DNA from: Casimicrobiaceae bacterium
Lineage (GTDB): Bacteria; Pseudomonadota; Gammaproteobacteria; Burkholderiales; Casimicrobiaceae
NCBI GenBank assembly: GCA_026646885.1
Contig: JAPKHK010000004.1
Span: 62,001 to 126,000 of the forward strand
Reading direction: 5' to 3'
Length of the DNA stretch: 64,000 nucleotides
Shown here piece by piece: positions 16,632 to 24,233 of this stretch. The stretch's first letter is position 1. The number at the start of each line of letters is the position of its first letter. Below the pieces are notes generated by a model. The model ran no database searches and was not told where the DNA came from. It worked only from the letters and a program-made list of their open reading frames with translations. A program made the translations under genes and the position numbers.

Positions 16632-17369
16632 GTGGCAATAGCCTTTCTCCTCGCTCTGCTGGGCAGCGCCGGCGCGATGCTGGGTGCCGCACTATTGCTG
16701 CTGTTCACCGATGCCATGCGCCAGCGACTGCTGCCTGGCCTGCTGGCCTACGCGACCGGCACCCTGCTCGGTGCCGCCTTCCTCGGCATGCTGCCGAAGG
16801 GCCTGGCGCAGGCCCAGCCGCTGGCAATCACCGGAACAGTGCTGGCCGGACTGTTCGCCTTTTTCCTGCTGGAGAAAGCGGTGCTGTGGCGCCATTGCCA
16901 CGACGAGGACTGCCAGGAGCATGGCCATCAGGCGGGCGTCATCATCCTGGTGGGCGACGCCTTCCACAATTTCGTCGACGGCGTGGTAATCGCCGCCGCC
17001 TATTTGACCTCGCCCGCGCTCGGCGTGGCCACCGCGCTGGCCGTCATCGCCCACGAGATTCCGCAGGAACTGGGTGACTTCGCCATTTTGCTGCACAGCG
17101 GCTACGGCAAGGCGCGTGCTCTGGCGCTCAACCTGATTTCGTCCCTGGCGACCCTGCCTGGCGTCGCGCTCGGCTGGTTCTGGCTGGCCGAGGTGCGCCA
17201 GGCCGTGCCCTACGTGCTGGCGCTGTCCGCGGCGAGCTTCATCTACATCGCCATGGCCGACCTGGTGCCGACCCTGCACCGCCGCAGCGACGGCCGCGCC
17301 TTCGTCCTCCAGGCGCTGCTGATCCTGGCGGGCATCGGCACCGTCGCGCTACTCCGATTCGGCCACTGA
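16632..17369 (+). CDS. ZIP-family metal transporter
   Basis: A polytopic membrane protein of 245 residues with about eight hydrophobic segments and a His-rich loop (WRHCHDEDCQEHGHQ). The two signature helices of ZIP transporters are intact: GDAFHNFVDGVVIAA in helix IV and HEIPQELGDFAILL in helix V, which together form the binuclear metal site. It probably imports Zn or a similar divalent ion. The start is GTG 16632. It converges with the cytochrome cd1-type gene, with 13 bp between the stops, and no regulator is nearby. Confidence 0.9.
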   Translation: MAIAFLLALLGSAGAMLGAALLLLFTDAMRQRLLPGLLAYATGTLLGAAFLGMLPKGLAQAQPLAITGTVLAGLFAFFLLEKAVLWRHCHDEDCQEHGHQAGVIILVGDAFHNFVDGVVIAAAYLTSPALGVATALAVIAHEIPQELGDFAILLHSGYGKARALALNLISSLATLPGVALGWFWLAEVRQAVPYVLALSAASFIYIAMADLVPTLHRRSDGRAFVLQALLILAGIGTVALLRFGH

Positions 17370-17382
17370 CGCGGCAACCGCG

Positions 17383-18984
17383 CTATCGCGCCGCCGGCTC
17401 CATCCCCACCACCACCGTGCGCGCGCGCAGGCGCGAGAACACGCCGGCGGGCACTTCCATCGGGATCGTTTTGGCGATGTCCAGCGTAGCGGCGTCGATG
17501 ACGACGAGCCGGCCGCTCTCGAAGCCGGCGGTGCGATCGCCGCCGGCGCGGGCGCTGACGTAAATGTAATCGCCGCGCGCGGTGTACTCGGGGAAATGCG
17601 AGTGGCCGAGCGTGCCGGCGACCGTCAACGTCTTCACCACTTCCAGCCGCTCCTTGTCGATGAACTGGATCTGGTTCGCTTCGGGGCCGGTGCCGACGAT
17701 GTCGACCACGATGTAGGGCGCCCTCGGATGGGCCGCCGGCGACTCAGTGGGCCCGGCGACAGGGATGCGCTTGACGACCTCGAAGCTGTTCATGTCGAAC
17801 ACGGTGACTTCGCGCGGCGCGCAGGGGCGCGTGCCGATGTTGGTGCCGATGCCGAGCAGCCGGCCGTGCGCGCGCACGACGGCGCCGGAGCCGAGGTGCG
17901 GCTGGCAGCCGGCGGGAATCTTCCTGACGATGCGCCGGCCGGCGAGGTCGATGACGGTGTTGACGTCGTCGTCGTAGGAGGAGACGACGAGATGGCGGCC
18001 GTCCGGCGAGAGGAAGGCGTCGTGCAGGTGCCGGCCGACGCCGGCGATGGCGGTGACGGGCAGGTCCGGCCGGTCGAGGTCCACGATCCACACCTGGCCG
18101 GCCTGTTCGAGGGCGATCGCGAAGATGTCGGCGAAGGGCGTGCCGGTGATCATGCCGGAATCGGATTCGACCATCTTGCCGTCCGGGTCGAGGCCGCGCA
18201 GCGCGATCAGCTTGAGCGGCTCCAGCGTCGCCGCATCGAAAATCACCGCCGTGTTGGGCACGTAGGAGCCGGCGGCAAGATGGCGCCCGTCGCGCGAAAG
18301 CGCGAGCGAGGTGCCGTTCAGCCCGGCGCGCACCTTGCGCACCGTCTTCAGCGAATACAGGTCGATCTTGTGGATGGTGCCCATGTCGTCGCGCACATAG
18401 GCCCAGCGCGCCTGTTTCGGATGGAAGTCCATCAGGTGCGGCGCGAAGCCGGTGGGCACCTCGCCGACCTTCCTGTGCGTGCGGCCGTCGAAGAAGACGA
18501 CCTTGGCGTCGCTGCCGGCGGCGTAGTGGCCGCGGCCCATGACGGCCATCAGGTCGTCGATGTCCTCTATGGGGTAAGCGGGTTTGGCCGGCAGGGCCGC
18601 CTCGTCGGCGAGGACAACCAGCGACTTGCGGATGTCCTCCAGCCCCCAGTCAAGCGCGCGCTTCGGCTGCTGCGTGATGAGTGCGGCGAGTTGCTCCCTT
18701 TGCCGATTGGAGAGCTTGCGGGGCCAGGCGAGGTGCTGCGGCATCAGCGTCGTCGCACTGCCCCCCTGAATCTTGGCACTCACCTGTTCCCGTGTCAGCT
18801 TGATCTGATCACGGTTTAGGGCCGGTCCGATGTAGCCGCCGCGGTCCGCGCCGTGGCAGACCGCGCAATGCTCGGCATACAGCCGCTCGGCTTCCCCGAA
18901 ATCCTCGGCGGCGGACGCGGCCGGAATGGCCAGGCAGAGGGTCGCCGCGGCAAGCCGCCGCGCTCGACGCAGGAGTCCGTTCAT
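17383..18984 (-). CDS. Cytochrome cd1-type protein (NirS/NirN-like)
   Basis: This exported protein of 533 residues has a signal peptide, an N-terminal haem-c domain (CAVCHG near residue 40) and an eight-bladed d1-type beta propeller. Positions matching the His residues of NirS are present: GFAPH (proximal d1 ligand region), RHLHDAF and CQPHLGSG (the two active-site His). NirS reduces nitrite to NO; NirN and NirF act in d1 haem biosynthesis. No d1 biosynthesis genes are in the window. It follows the cytochrome b gene by 15 bp and is the last gene of the octahaem/cytochrome b/cd1 transcript, suggesting it receives electrons from the quinol pool through that module. Confidence 0.85.
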   Translation of the reverse strand: MNGLLRRARRLAAATLCLAIPAASAAEDFGEAERLYAEHCAVCHGADRGGYIGPALNRDQIKLTREQVSAKIQGGSATTLMPQHLAWPRKLSNRQREQLAALITQQPKRALDWGLEDIRKSLVVLADEAALPAKPAYPIEDIDDLMAVMGRGHYAAGSDAKVVFFDGRTHRKVGEVPTGFAPHLMDFHPKQARWAYVRDDMGTIHKIDLYSLKTVRKVRAGLNGTSLALSRDGRHLAAGSYVPNTAVIFDAATLEPLKLIALRGLDPDGKMVESDSGMITGTPFADIFAIALEQAGQVWIVDLDRPDLPVTAIAGVGRHLHDAFLSPDGRHLVVSSYDDDVNTVIDLAGRRIVRKIPAGCQPHLGSGAVVRAHGRLLGIGTNIGTRPCAPREVTVFDMNSFEVVKRIPVAGPTESPAAHPRAPYIVVDIVGTGPEANQIQFIDKERLEVVKTLTVAGTLGHSHFPEYTARGDYIYVSARAGGDRTAGFESGRLVVIDAATLDIAKTIPMEVPAGVFSRLRARTVVVGMEPAAR

Positions 18985-18999
18985 GGCACGCCTCCTTTC

Positions 19000-19593
19000 C
19001 TAATCGACCTCCTCCCACCCCGTGATCATCGCCTTGATGTGGGCCAGCGGCGTATGGCCGGTGGTGGCGAGATAGACGTGGGCGATGAGGAAGACCAGCA
19101 TCATGAAGGCGCCGAGCGTATGCAGCAGGGCCACGCTGCCCAGCGCCGGCGCGCCGGCGGCGTCGCGCCAGGCCGGGTAGTAGAGCAGCGCCAGGCCGCT
19201 CGCCCAGACGAGCGGGTTGATGACCAGCTTGACGAGCAGGTAGGCGAGCCGCTGCAGGGGATTGTGCTTCTTCAGCTGCGTCGCGCGGAAGGGATGCGGC
19301 GCACCGGTGAAGATGCCCAGCACGTAGTAGCGGAACATGGCGTCGACGTTCTTCAGGGTCGGGATGTACTGCCGCCATTCGCCGGTGGTGAAGTGCCAGA
19401 AGATGGCGAACACCCACAGCGCGATGAGCGCCCAGGCAGCCGCCGTGTGCAGGCCCACCGCCTGCTTGAAGCCGACCAGCTGCCAGCTGCCGTGGATCTC
19501 GAAGCCGGTGACCAGCATGGAGATGATCAGCAGCGCCTGCGTCCAGTGCCAGAAGCGCTCGAAGCGCTTGAAGATGTAGATCCTTTCCGTCAT
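19000..19593 (-). CDS. Membrane cytochrome b (b561/NapC-independent quinol oxidase type)
   Basis: A 197-residue integral membrane protein with four predicted helices and paired His residues suited to two b haems: RFWHWTQALLI, VGLHTAAAW with FWHFTTGEW, and LLHTLGAF with IAHVYLATTGH. This is the cytochrome b/b6-like domain used with periplasmic reductases and hydrogenases. Start ATG 19593 overlaps the octahaem stop as ATGA, so the two proteins are almost certainly made together. Its likely role is to carry electrons between the quinone pool and the periplasmic octahaem protein, which has its own C-terminal anchor. Confidence 0.88.
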   Translation of the reverse strand: MTERIYIFKRFERFWHWTQALLIISMLVTGFEIHGSWQLVGFKQAVGLHTAAAWALIALWVFAIFWHFTTGEWRQYIPTLKNVDAMFRYYVLGIFTGAPHPFRATQLKKHNPLQRLAYLLVKLVINPLVWASGLALLYYPAWRDAAGAPALGSVALLHTLGAFMMLVFLIAHVYLATTGHTPLAHIKAMITGWEEVD

Positions 19594-21242
19594 TTCTTTT
19601 CCTCCTTGCGCCGGCCGCGCGTGAGGATGCGCAGCGCGCCGTGGCCCAGGACGCCGAGCAGGGCGAGCCCGGCCAGACCGAAGCCGGCGCGGTCCAGCCC
19701 TTCGAGGCGGTCGCGGCCGGGCAGGTAAATACCGGCGACCTCCTTCAGCCGCCCTGCGCGCGCATGGCACTCGGCGCAGCGCAGCGCGTCCTCCTTCGGC
19801 GCCACCATGTGGGTGATCGGCCACAGCATCTCGGTGGCGGCGAAGCCGTACTTGCCGCTGAAGGGCTGGCCGGCGGCGGCGGTGCCGGCCTTGAGCGCCT
19901 TGTCCCAGTCGAAGTTGAACCACAGCGCGGTATCGTCGGGGATCGCCGTGTGCGGCACCAGCAGCGTCAGGTGCTCGAGGTCGTAGGGCTGCTTGCCGCG
20001 GAAGCGCTTTACCGGCCAGATGCGCGCCGCCGGGTCGCGCGGGCTGCCGCCGAAGCGGTTGATCGGCACCGTGGCGGATGGATCGATGCGGTCGGCGACG
20101 AGCGTGTAGTCGACGCGGCCGTCGAACCAGAGGTAGTCGGGCACGACGTTCTCGCCGAGGGTGAAGTCGCCCTTCTTGCTGTCGAAGACGACATGGCCTT
20201 TCGCGTCCTTCTTCACGAAGGGCTTGCCGGCGGCGTCCATCGTGCCGGCGGTGGACCAGTCCCAGGCCATCTTGGTCGGCACGCCGCCGCGGGCGAAGGC
20301 CGGGACGTGGCAGCTCTGGCAGGCCAGCGTGCGCGCGTGGTTGTTCAGGCGCGTGCCGGTGCCGACGCTGCCGATGAGGCCGGCGCCGGGGCCCTCATGA
20401 TGCGGCCGCTCGCCGTGGCAGGCCTGGCAGGTCGCCGGGTTGCGCGCGGTCTTTTCGCCGCGCACGATGGGCCGGTGCGGGTCGGCGGCGGTGGGGGCGA
20501 CGCGGCTGCCGGCGACCTTGTGGCTCTCGGTCTGGTGGCAGGTCGAGCAGGTGAAGTTTCCGCCGTCCTTGGCCATGTGCACGTCGAGCTTGCGGTCGGG
20601 CTGCTTCAGCGAGGAATCGAGGTCGCCGTGCTTGACGCCGTCGCCACCGCCGCCGTAGAAGTGGCAGGCGCCGCAGGTTTCGCGGCTGCTGCGGCCGACG
20701 CGCGCGGCCACGGTTGCGAGGTCGACCGGGCCGACGAACTTGCCCGACTTCGGCGGATATTCCATGCGCGCATAGGGCGGGTGCCCGGCCAGGCCGGGGA
20801 TTTTGGCGTACTGGCCGGTGTGGTGGCAGGCGAGGCAGTCGACGTTGCGCTCGGAGGTGAAGTCGAAACTGTCGTCCTTCCAGCCGTAGCCGACATGGCA
20901 GGCGTTGCAGAAGGCCTCGTTGGAGCGGTCGGCGATGCAGAAGCTGTTGAGCATGGTCTTCTTGCCGAGGCGCTGGCCGGTGACGGGATTGGTGTAGTCC
21001 CAGGTCCAGTGGCGCGTCGCCATCACCTGCTTCGCCGCCTCGGTGTGGCATTTCAGGCAGGCCGCGGTAACTTCCTCGCCGGTGCGGAACGGGCCCTGCA
21101 GTTCCTTGAACTTGCCGTGGTCGGCGGTGGAGCCCTTCGCCTTCGCGGCGGGCGGCGGTTCGGCAGCATGACCGGCCAGCGCGAAGGCGCCGGCAAACAT
21201 TATGAGATCCAGACGCAGCCCAGGAAGCATCGCGCTCTCCAA
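19590..21242 (-). CDS. Octahaem cytochrome c, tetrathionate-reductase (OTR) family
   Basis: The 550-residue exported protein has eight CxxCH motifs in order (CLKCH, CNACH, CLACH, CGACH, CSTCH, CQACH, CQSCH, CAECH), a signal sequence, and a C-terminal hydrophobic anchor ending in RGRRKEEKK. This count and layout match octahaem tetrathionate reductases, which in vitro reduce tetrathionate, nitrite and hydroxylamine. It begins an operon with cytochrome b and the cd1-type protein. The physiological substrate is not evident. The 360 bp upstream contain no gene and should hold the promoter. Confidence 0.9.
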   Translation of the reverse strand: MESAMLPGLRLDLIMFAGAFALAGHAAEPPPAAKAKGSTADHGKFKELQGPFRTGEEVTAACLKCHTEAAKQVMATRHWTWDYTNPVTGQRLGKKTMLNSFCIADRSNEAFCNACHVGYGWKDDSFDFTSERNVDCLACHHTGQYAKIPGLAGHPPYARMEYPPKSGKFVGPVDLATVAARVGRSSRETCGACHFYGGGGDGVKHGDLDSSLKQPDRKLDVHMAKDGGNFTCSTCHQTESHKVAGSRVAPTAADPHRPIVRGEKTARNPATCQACHGERPHHEGPGAGLIGSVGTGTRLNNHARTLACQSCHVPAFARGGVPTKMAWDWSTAGTMDAAGKPFVKKDAKGHVVFDSKKGDFTLGENVVPDYLWFDGRVDYTLVADRIDPSATVPINRFGGSPRDPAARIWPVKRFRGKQPYDLEHLTLLVPHTAIPDDTALWFNFDWDKALKAGTAAAGQPFSGKYGFAATEMLWPITHMVAPKEDALRCAECHARAGRLKEVAGIYLPGRDRLEGLDRAGFGLAGLALLGVLGHGALRILTRGRRKEEKK

Positions 21243-21602
21243 TCTTCAACGCCATTGCGAAACTATCTTTTTGAATTTTACCGTCACCTTGGCAAGTCCT
21301 TTGGATCTCGATCAACTTTTCTGCGGATGGGAAACGCTTGTCATCCCCAGCGAAATACCAACCACGCGATGACGTGGCGCGCCGAGGGAATCGCCAGCGG
21401 GGAATGAATACCGCAGGCGCCAGGGCCTACTTCCGGCGCCGAATGGCCTGGCACTCAAACGCGAATCGGACTATAAAGAGGCCATCTCTGCCCCCAAGCC
21501 TCGGCGAGCGCATTATCGGCGCGGCGCCAGGCCGCTGTGCCACGGAGATTCGCCGAGCCGCTTCCTGCGCAGGGATGTTCTTCAAGAGAAAGGAGGCTGA
21601 GT
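21243..21602. other. Divergent intergenic region, no gene seen
   Basis: This 360-bp region separates the octahaem operon (minus) from the ArsM-like gene (plus) and must carry both promoters. It includes an AT-richer part near 21255-21320. A near-palindromic GGCGCC-rich stretch occurs near 21416-21440. No RNA gene or clear operator was recognised. Confidence 0.5.
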
Positions 21603-22385
21603 ATGGCGCTCGTTTGTGAAGTGAGTTTCGACCGCGAAAAGCTGAAAAGCGAAATCCGGTCGACCTACGCCCGGGTGGCAGAACAACCCGAGGGTGACTT
21701 TCATTTTCATCGCGGCCCGGTGTACGCCGCATCGATGCTGGGTTACGACGGCAGCGAACTGGCCGAGCTGCCCGACTTCGTGACCGCACCTTTCGCGGGG
21801 GTGGGCAATCCGCTGCGCGTGACCCCGCTACCGCACCAGGCCACGGTCATCGACCTCGGTTCCGGCGGCGGCATGGATTGTTTGTTGGCGGGCCGGCGGG
21901 TGGGGTTCGATGGACGGGTGATCGGTTTCGACATGACCGAGGCCATGCTCGCCAAAGCGCGCGCCGGAGCCGAGACGGCGGCCATGCCGCAGGTGCGCTT
22001 CGAGAAAGCGGACATCGGCGATTTGCCCTTGGAAGATGCGGCGGTGGACGTCGCCATCTCCAACGGGGTGATCAATCTCAGTCCCGAAAAACGGCAAGTG
22101 TTCAGAGAGCTTTTTCGGGTCATCCGCCCCGGTGGGCGAGTGCAGTTCGCCGATATCGTCATCGATGGTGAGTTGTCCGAAGCGGCGCGCAACGACATCG
22201 AACTCTGGGTCGGCTGAATCGCGGGCGCTCTGCAGTCTGCAGGCTACCTCGCGCTGCTCGAAGAAGCCGGTTTCACACGCTGCCAGGTGGTGGAGTATTT
22301 CGACTCCTTCGCCGGCACCAGCAAAGAAAAAACCGCGCGCAAATACGGCGTGCGCGGCGCCAATTTCTTGGCCATGAAACCCTGA
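21603..22385 (+). CDS. ArsM-like SAM methyltransferase, probable selenoprotein (Sec at TGA 22215-22217)
   Basis: The start ATG 21603 follows AAAGGAGG. The frame gives 204 codons, an in-frame TGA, and 55 more codons to TGA 22383-22385. Both parts belong to one protein: motif I VIDLGSGGGMDC, SNGVINLSPEKRQVF and RPGGRVQFADIV match arsenite methyltransferases, and the text after TGA (IAGALQSAGYLALLEEAGF) continues the family pattern. The TGA lies exactly where ArsM proteins have Cys (ELW..CIAGAL), so Sec205 is predicted. The other ArsM cysteines are replaced (AGVGNP, SNGVIN). A SECIS-like hairpin follows at once. Likely chemistry is methyl transfer to a metalloid or soft nucleophile; a nonsense mutation is the alternative. 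Confidence 0.82.
22218..22252 (+). promoter_or_regulatory. Candidate bacterial SECIS element
   Basis: Directly after the in-frame TGA, CTGC (22230-22233) pairs with GCAG (22239-22242) around the loop AGTCT, and GGG (22223-22225) can pair with CCT (22247-22249) below an internal loop. The apical loop begins 16 nt after the TGA. The E. coli fdhF SECIS has GC-AGGUCU-GC about 17 nt after its UGA, as recalled. This is the expected SelB-binding signal. Confidence 0.7.
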
Positions 22386-22387
22386 AC

Positions 22388-22453
22388 GAAGCCGCCCTCC
22401 CGCGAAGCAGGTCAGCGGCAGTATTCGTGTCCGCTGCGCGCACGGGCGGCTTC
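22388..22453. terminator. Long inverted repeat after the ArsM-like gene
   Basis: GAAGCCGCCC at 22388-22397 pairs perfectly with GGGCGGCTTC at 22444-22453. Inside, CAGCGG and CCGCTG can form a second stem. It starts 3 bp after the stop codon and may end transcription, though no T-run follows. Confidence 0.45.
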
Positions 22454-22464
22454 AGCGCTTCAGG

Positions 22465-22645
22465 TTCGACACGTCTATATCCGCGAGGGATTCGAGCAAT
22501 AGACAAAGCAGTACGGCCGCCCAAACCTCGGCGCAAATGCCAGCGGGGCGAGCAGCAGGATCGAAGGGATGTGGGTGAACATCACAGTGTTGGCCAGACC
22601 GATATGCGTCGCCAACCAGGCCGCACCGAGACGGAGACCGCTTTG
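22465..22645 (-). pseudogene. MFS transporter remnant
   Basis: Minus-strand translation gives LGAAWLATHIGLANTVMFTH followed by IPSILLLAPLAFAP, which matches the conserved IGL.NTMVFTH.PS segment of a common MFS exporter group. After a frame change the text continues as EVWAAVLLCLLLESLADIDV, again like the next MFS helix. No start or long frame remains. It is a decayed fragment convergent with the ArsM-like gene; related MFS genes often accompany arsenic genes, but its original substrate cannot be known. Confidence 0.55.
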
Positions 22646-22677
22646 AGCAAACGCGCTGCGATGCGCTTGCATCTGCC

Positions 22678-23970
22678 TCAAGGGATTTTGTTCGGGAGGC
22701 GAGTCACCAAGACTTTATCCACGCGCTTCTTATCCATGTCCACGATCTCGAAGCGCAGGCCGTGCCACTCAAAATAGTCGGCCACGGCGGGAATGCGCCC
22801 GAGCATGCGCATCACGAAACCGCCAAGGGTGTTGTAGTTCTCCTCGCTCGGTAGGTCTTCCTCGATTTCCACAACCGACTTGAGCCTTTCCACCGCCAGG
22901 CTGCCATCCATGAGCCAGGAACCGTCTTCGCGGGTCATCACGTCCTGTTCCTCGGACGCATCCGAGTTGGGCAGGTCGCCCACGATGGAGGTGAGCACGT
23001 CGGTGAGCGTCACCATGCCCTTGAGTTCGCCGTATTCGTCGACGATGAGCGCGCACTGCGCGCGCTGGCGCCGGAAACTCTCCAAGAGACCGGTGGTGCT
23101 CACCCCTTCGGGGAGGAACAGCGCAGGGCGCAGGTGGCCCTGGAGGTCCAGCGGTTCGCCAGCCAGCGCGGGCTTGAGCAGGTCGGTCGTGCGCAGGAGT
23201 CCGACGATGTTGTCGAGGCCGTCGCGACAGACGATGACGCGCGTATAGGGGCACTCGGCGATGCGGCGCCGGATCTCGTCGTCGGGGTCGGCCAGGTCGA
23301 CGAGGTAAATGTCATTGCGGTGGGTCATGATCGCCGCGATGCGCTGATCGTCGAGGCGCAGCACGTTAGATACGATTTCCTGCTCGCTTTCGTGGAACAC
23401 GCCGGCCTCTGCGCCTTGTTCCATGAGCACGTTGATTTCCTCGTCGGTCACCGGCGGCTCCTTGCTGCGGCGGGCGCCAACCAGCCTCAGAATCAGCGAG
23501 GATGAGGTCGAAAGCAGCCACACCAGCGGCCGCACGGCTTGCGCAAACCAGACCATCGGGCGCGCGATCAGCGTAGCGATGCCCTCCGGCGCCAGCAGCG
23601 CGAGGCGCTTGGGCACGAGCTCGCCGATGACCACCGAGAAATAGGTCAAACCCAGCACCACCACGGTCAGCGCAATGCCCTTGGCGTAAGGTTCCAACAG
23701 CGGGTAAGTCGCAAGCCACTCCGCGAGCGGATCGGCCAGTACGGTCTCGCCGATGGCGCCGCTCAAGATGCCCACCGAGGTGATGCCGACCTGGATGGCG
23801 GACAAAAAATTCGAGGGTTCATCATGCAGCCCCAGGGCGGTCTCCGCTCCCGGGCTGCCATTTTCGGCGAGGCGTTGCAGCCTGACCTTGCGGGCCGAGA
23901 CCACGGCCATCTCGGACATCGAAAAAACCGCGTTGAGAACGATGAGCAGCAGGAGCAGCAACAGATCCAT
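22678..23970 (-). CDS. CNNM/CorC-HlyC family membrane protein
   Basis: The 430-residue protein has the DUF21/CNNM membrane domain in residues 1-190 (MDLLLLLLLIVLNAVFSMSE, SAIQVGITSVGILSG, VVIGELVPKRLALL), a CBS pair (MTHRNDIYLVD, LPEGVSTTGLLESFR, DEYGELKGMVTLTDVL) and a C-terminal CorC_HlyC domain (NYNTLGGFVMRMLGRIP). Such proteins act in Mg or Co resistance or transport and are often misnamed hemolysins. ATG 23970 was chosen because the membrane domain begins there; an in-frame ATG at 24033 would add 21 polar residues. Confidence 0.92.
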   Translation of the reverse strand: MDLLLLLLLIVLNAVFSMSEMAVVSARKVRLQRLAENGSPGAETALGLHDEPSNFLSAIQVGITSVGILSGAIGETVLADPLAEWLATYPLLEPYAKGIALTVVVLGLTYFSVVIGELVPKRLALLAPEGIATLIARPMVWFAQAVRPLVWLLSTSSSLILRLVGARRSKEPPVTDEEINVLMEQGAEAGVFHESEQEIVSNVLRLDDQRIAAIMTHRNDIYLVDLADPDDEIRRRIAECPYTRVIVCRDGLDNIVGLLRTTDLLKPALAGEPLDLQGHLRPALFLPEGVSTTGLLESFRRQRAQCALIVDEYGELKGMVTLTDVLTSIVGDLPNSDASEEQDVMTREDGSWLMDGSLAVERLKSVVEIEEDLPSEENYNTLGGFVMRMLGRIPAVADYFEWHGLRFEIVDMDKKRVDKVLVTRLPNKIP

Positions 23971-24233
23971 GAAGCAGGCCGCCCACGGCACGCTGCCGTG
24001 CGGCCGGGAACAACGATGCTTGCCATTGTACACCGGGCATCGACCTGCGATCGGGACAACGTTTGCCGTATCAGGCCGCGATGCGCATCGACGCGGGGCG
24101 CCGACACCTGGCCGGCGGTTAGCCGTCGAGATTGATAATCCGCCAGGCTTGCGGCAGTATGCCGAAGCGAATGCATACCCCTGCCGGGGACGGTCGCATT
24201 TCTCCTAAACCAAAAGCCTCCGAAAGTTTCAAC

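Noticed and set aside
19641..21407. 588-codon plus-strand ORF opposite the octahaem gene
   Set aside because: The minus strand holds eight CxxCH motifs; the plus frame is a repetitive Ala/Gly/Val shadow.
21603..22217. Reading the ArsM-like gene as a truncated pseudogene ending at TGA 22217
   Set aside because: The frame stays open and family-like for 55 codons after the TGA, the TGA replaces exactly the conserved Cys, and a SECIS-like hairpin follows. A random nonsense mutation would not explain all three.
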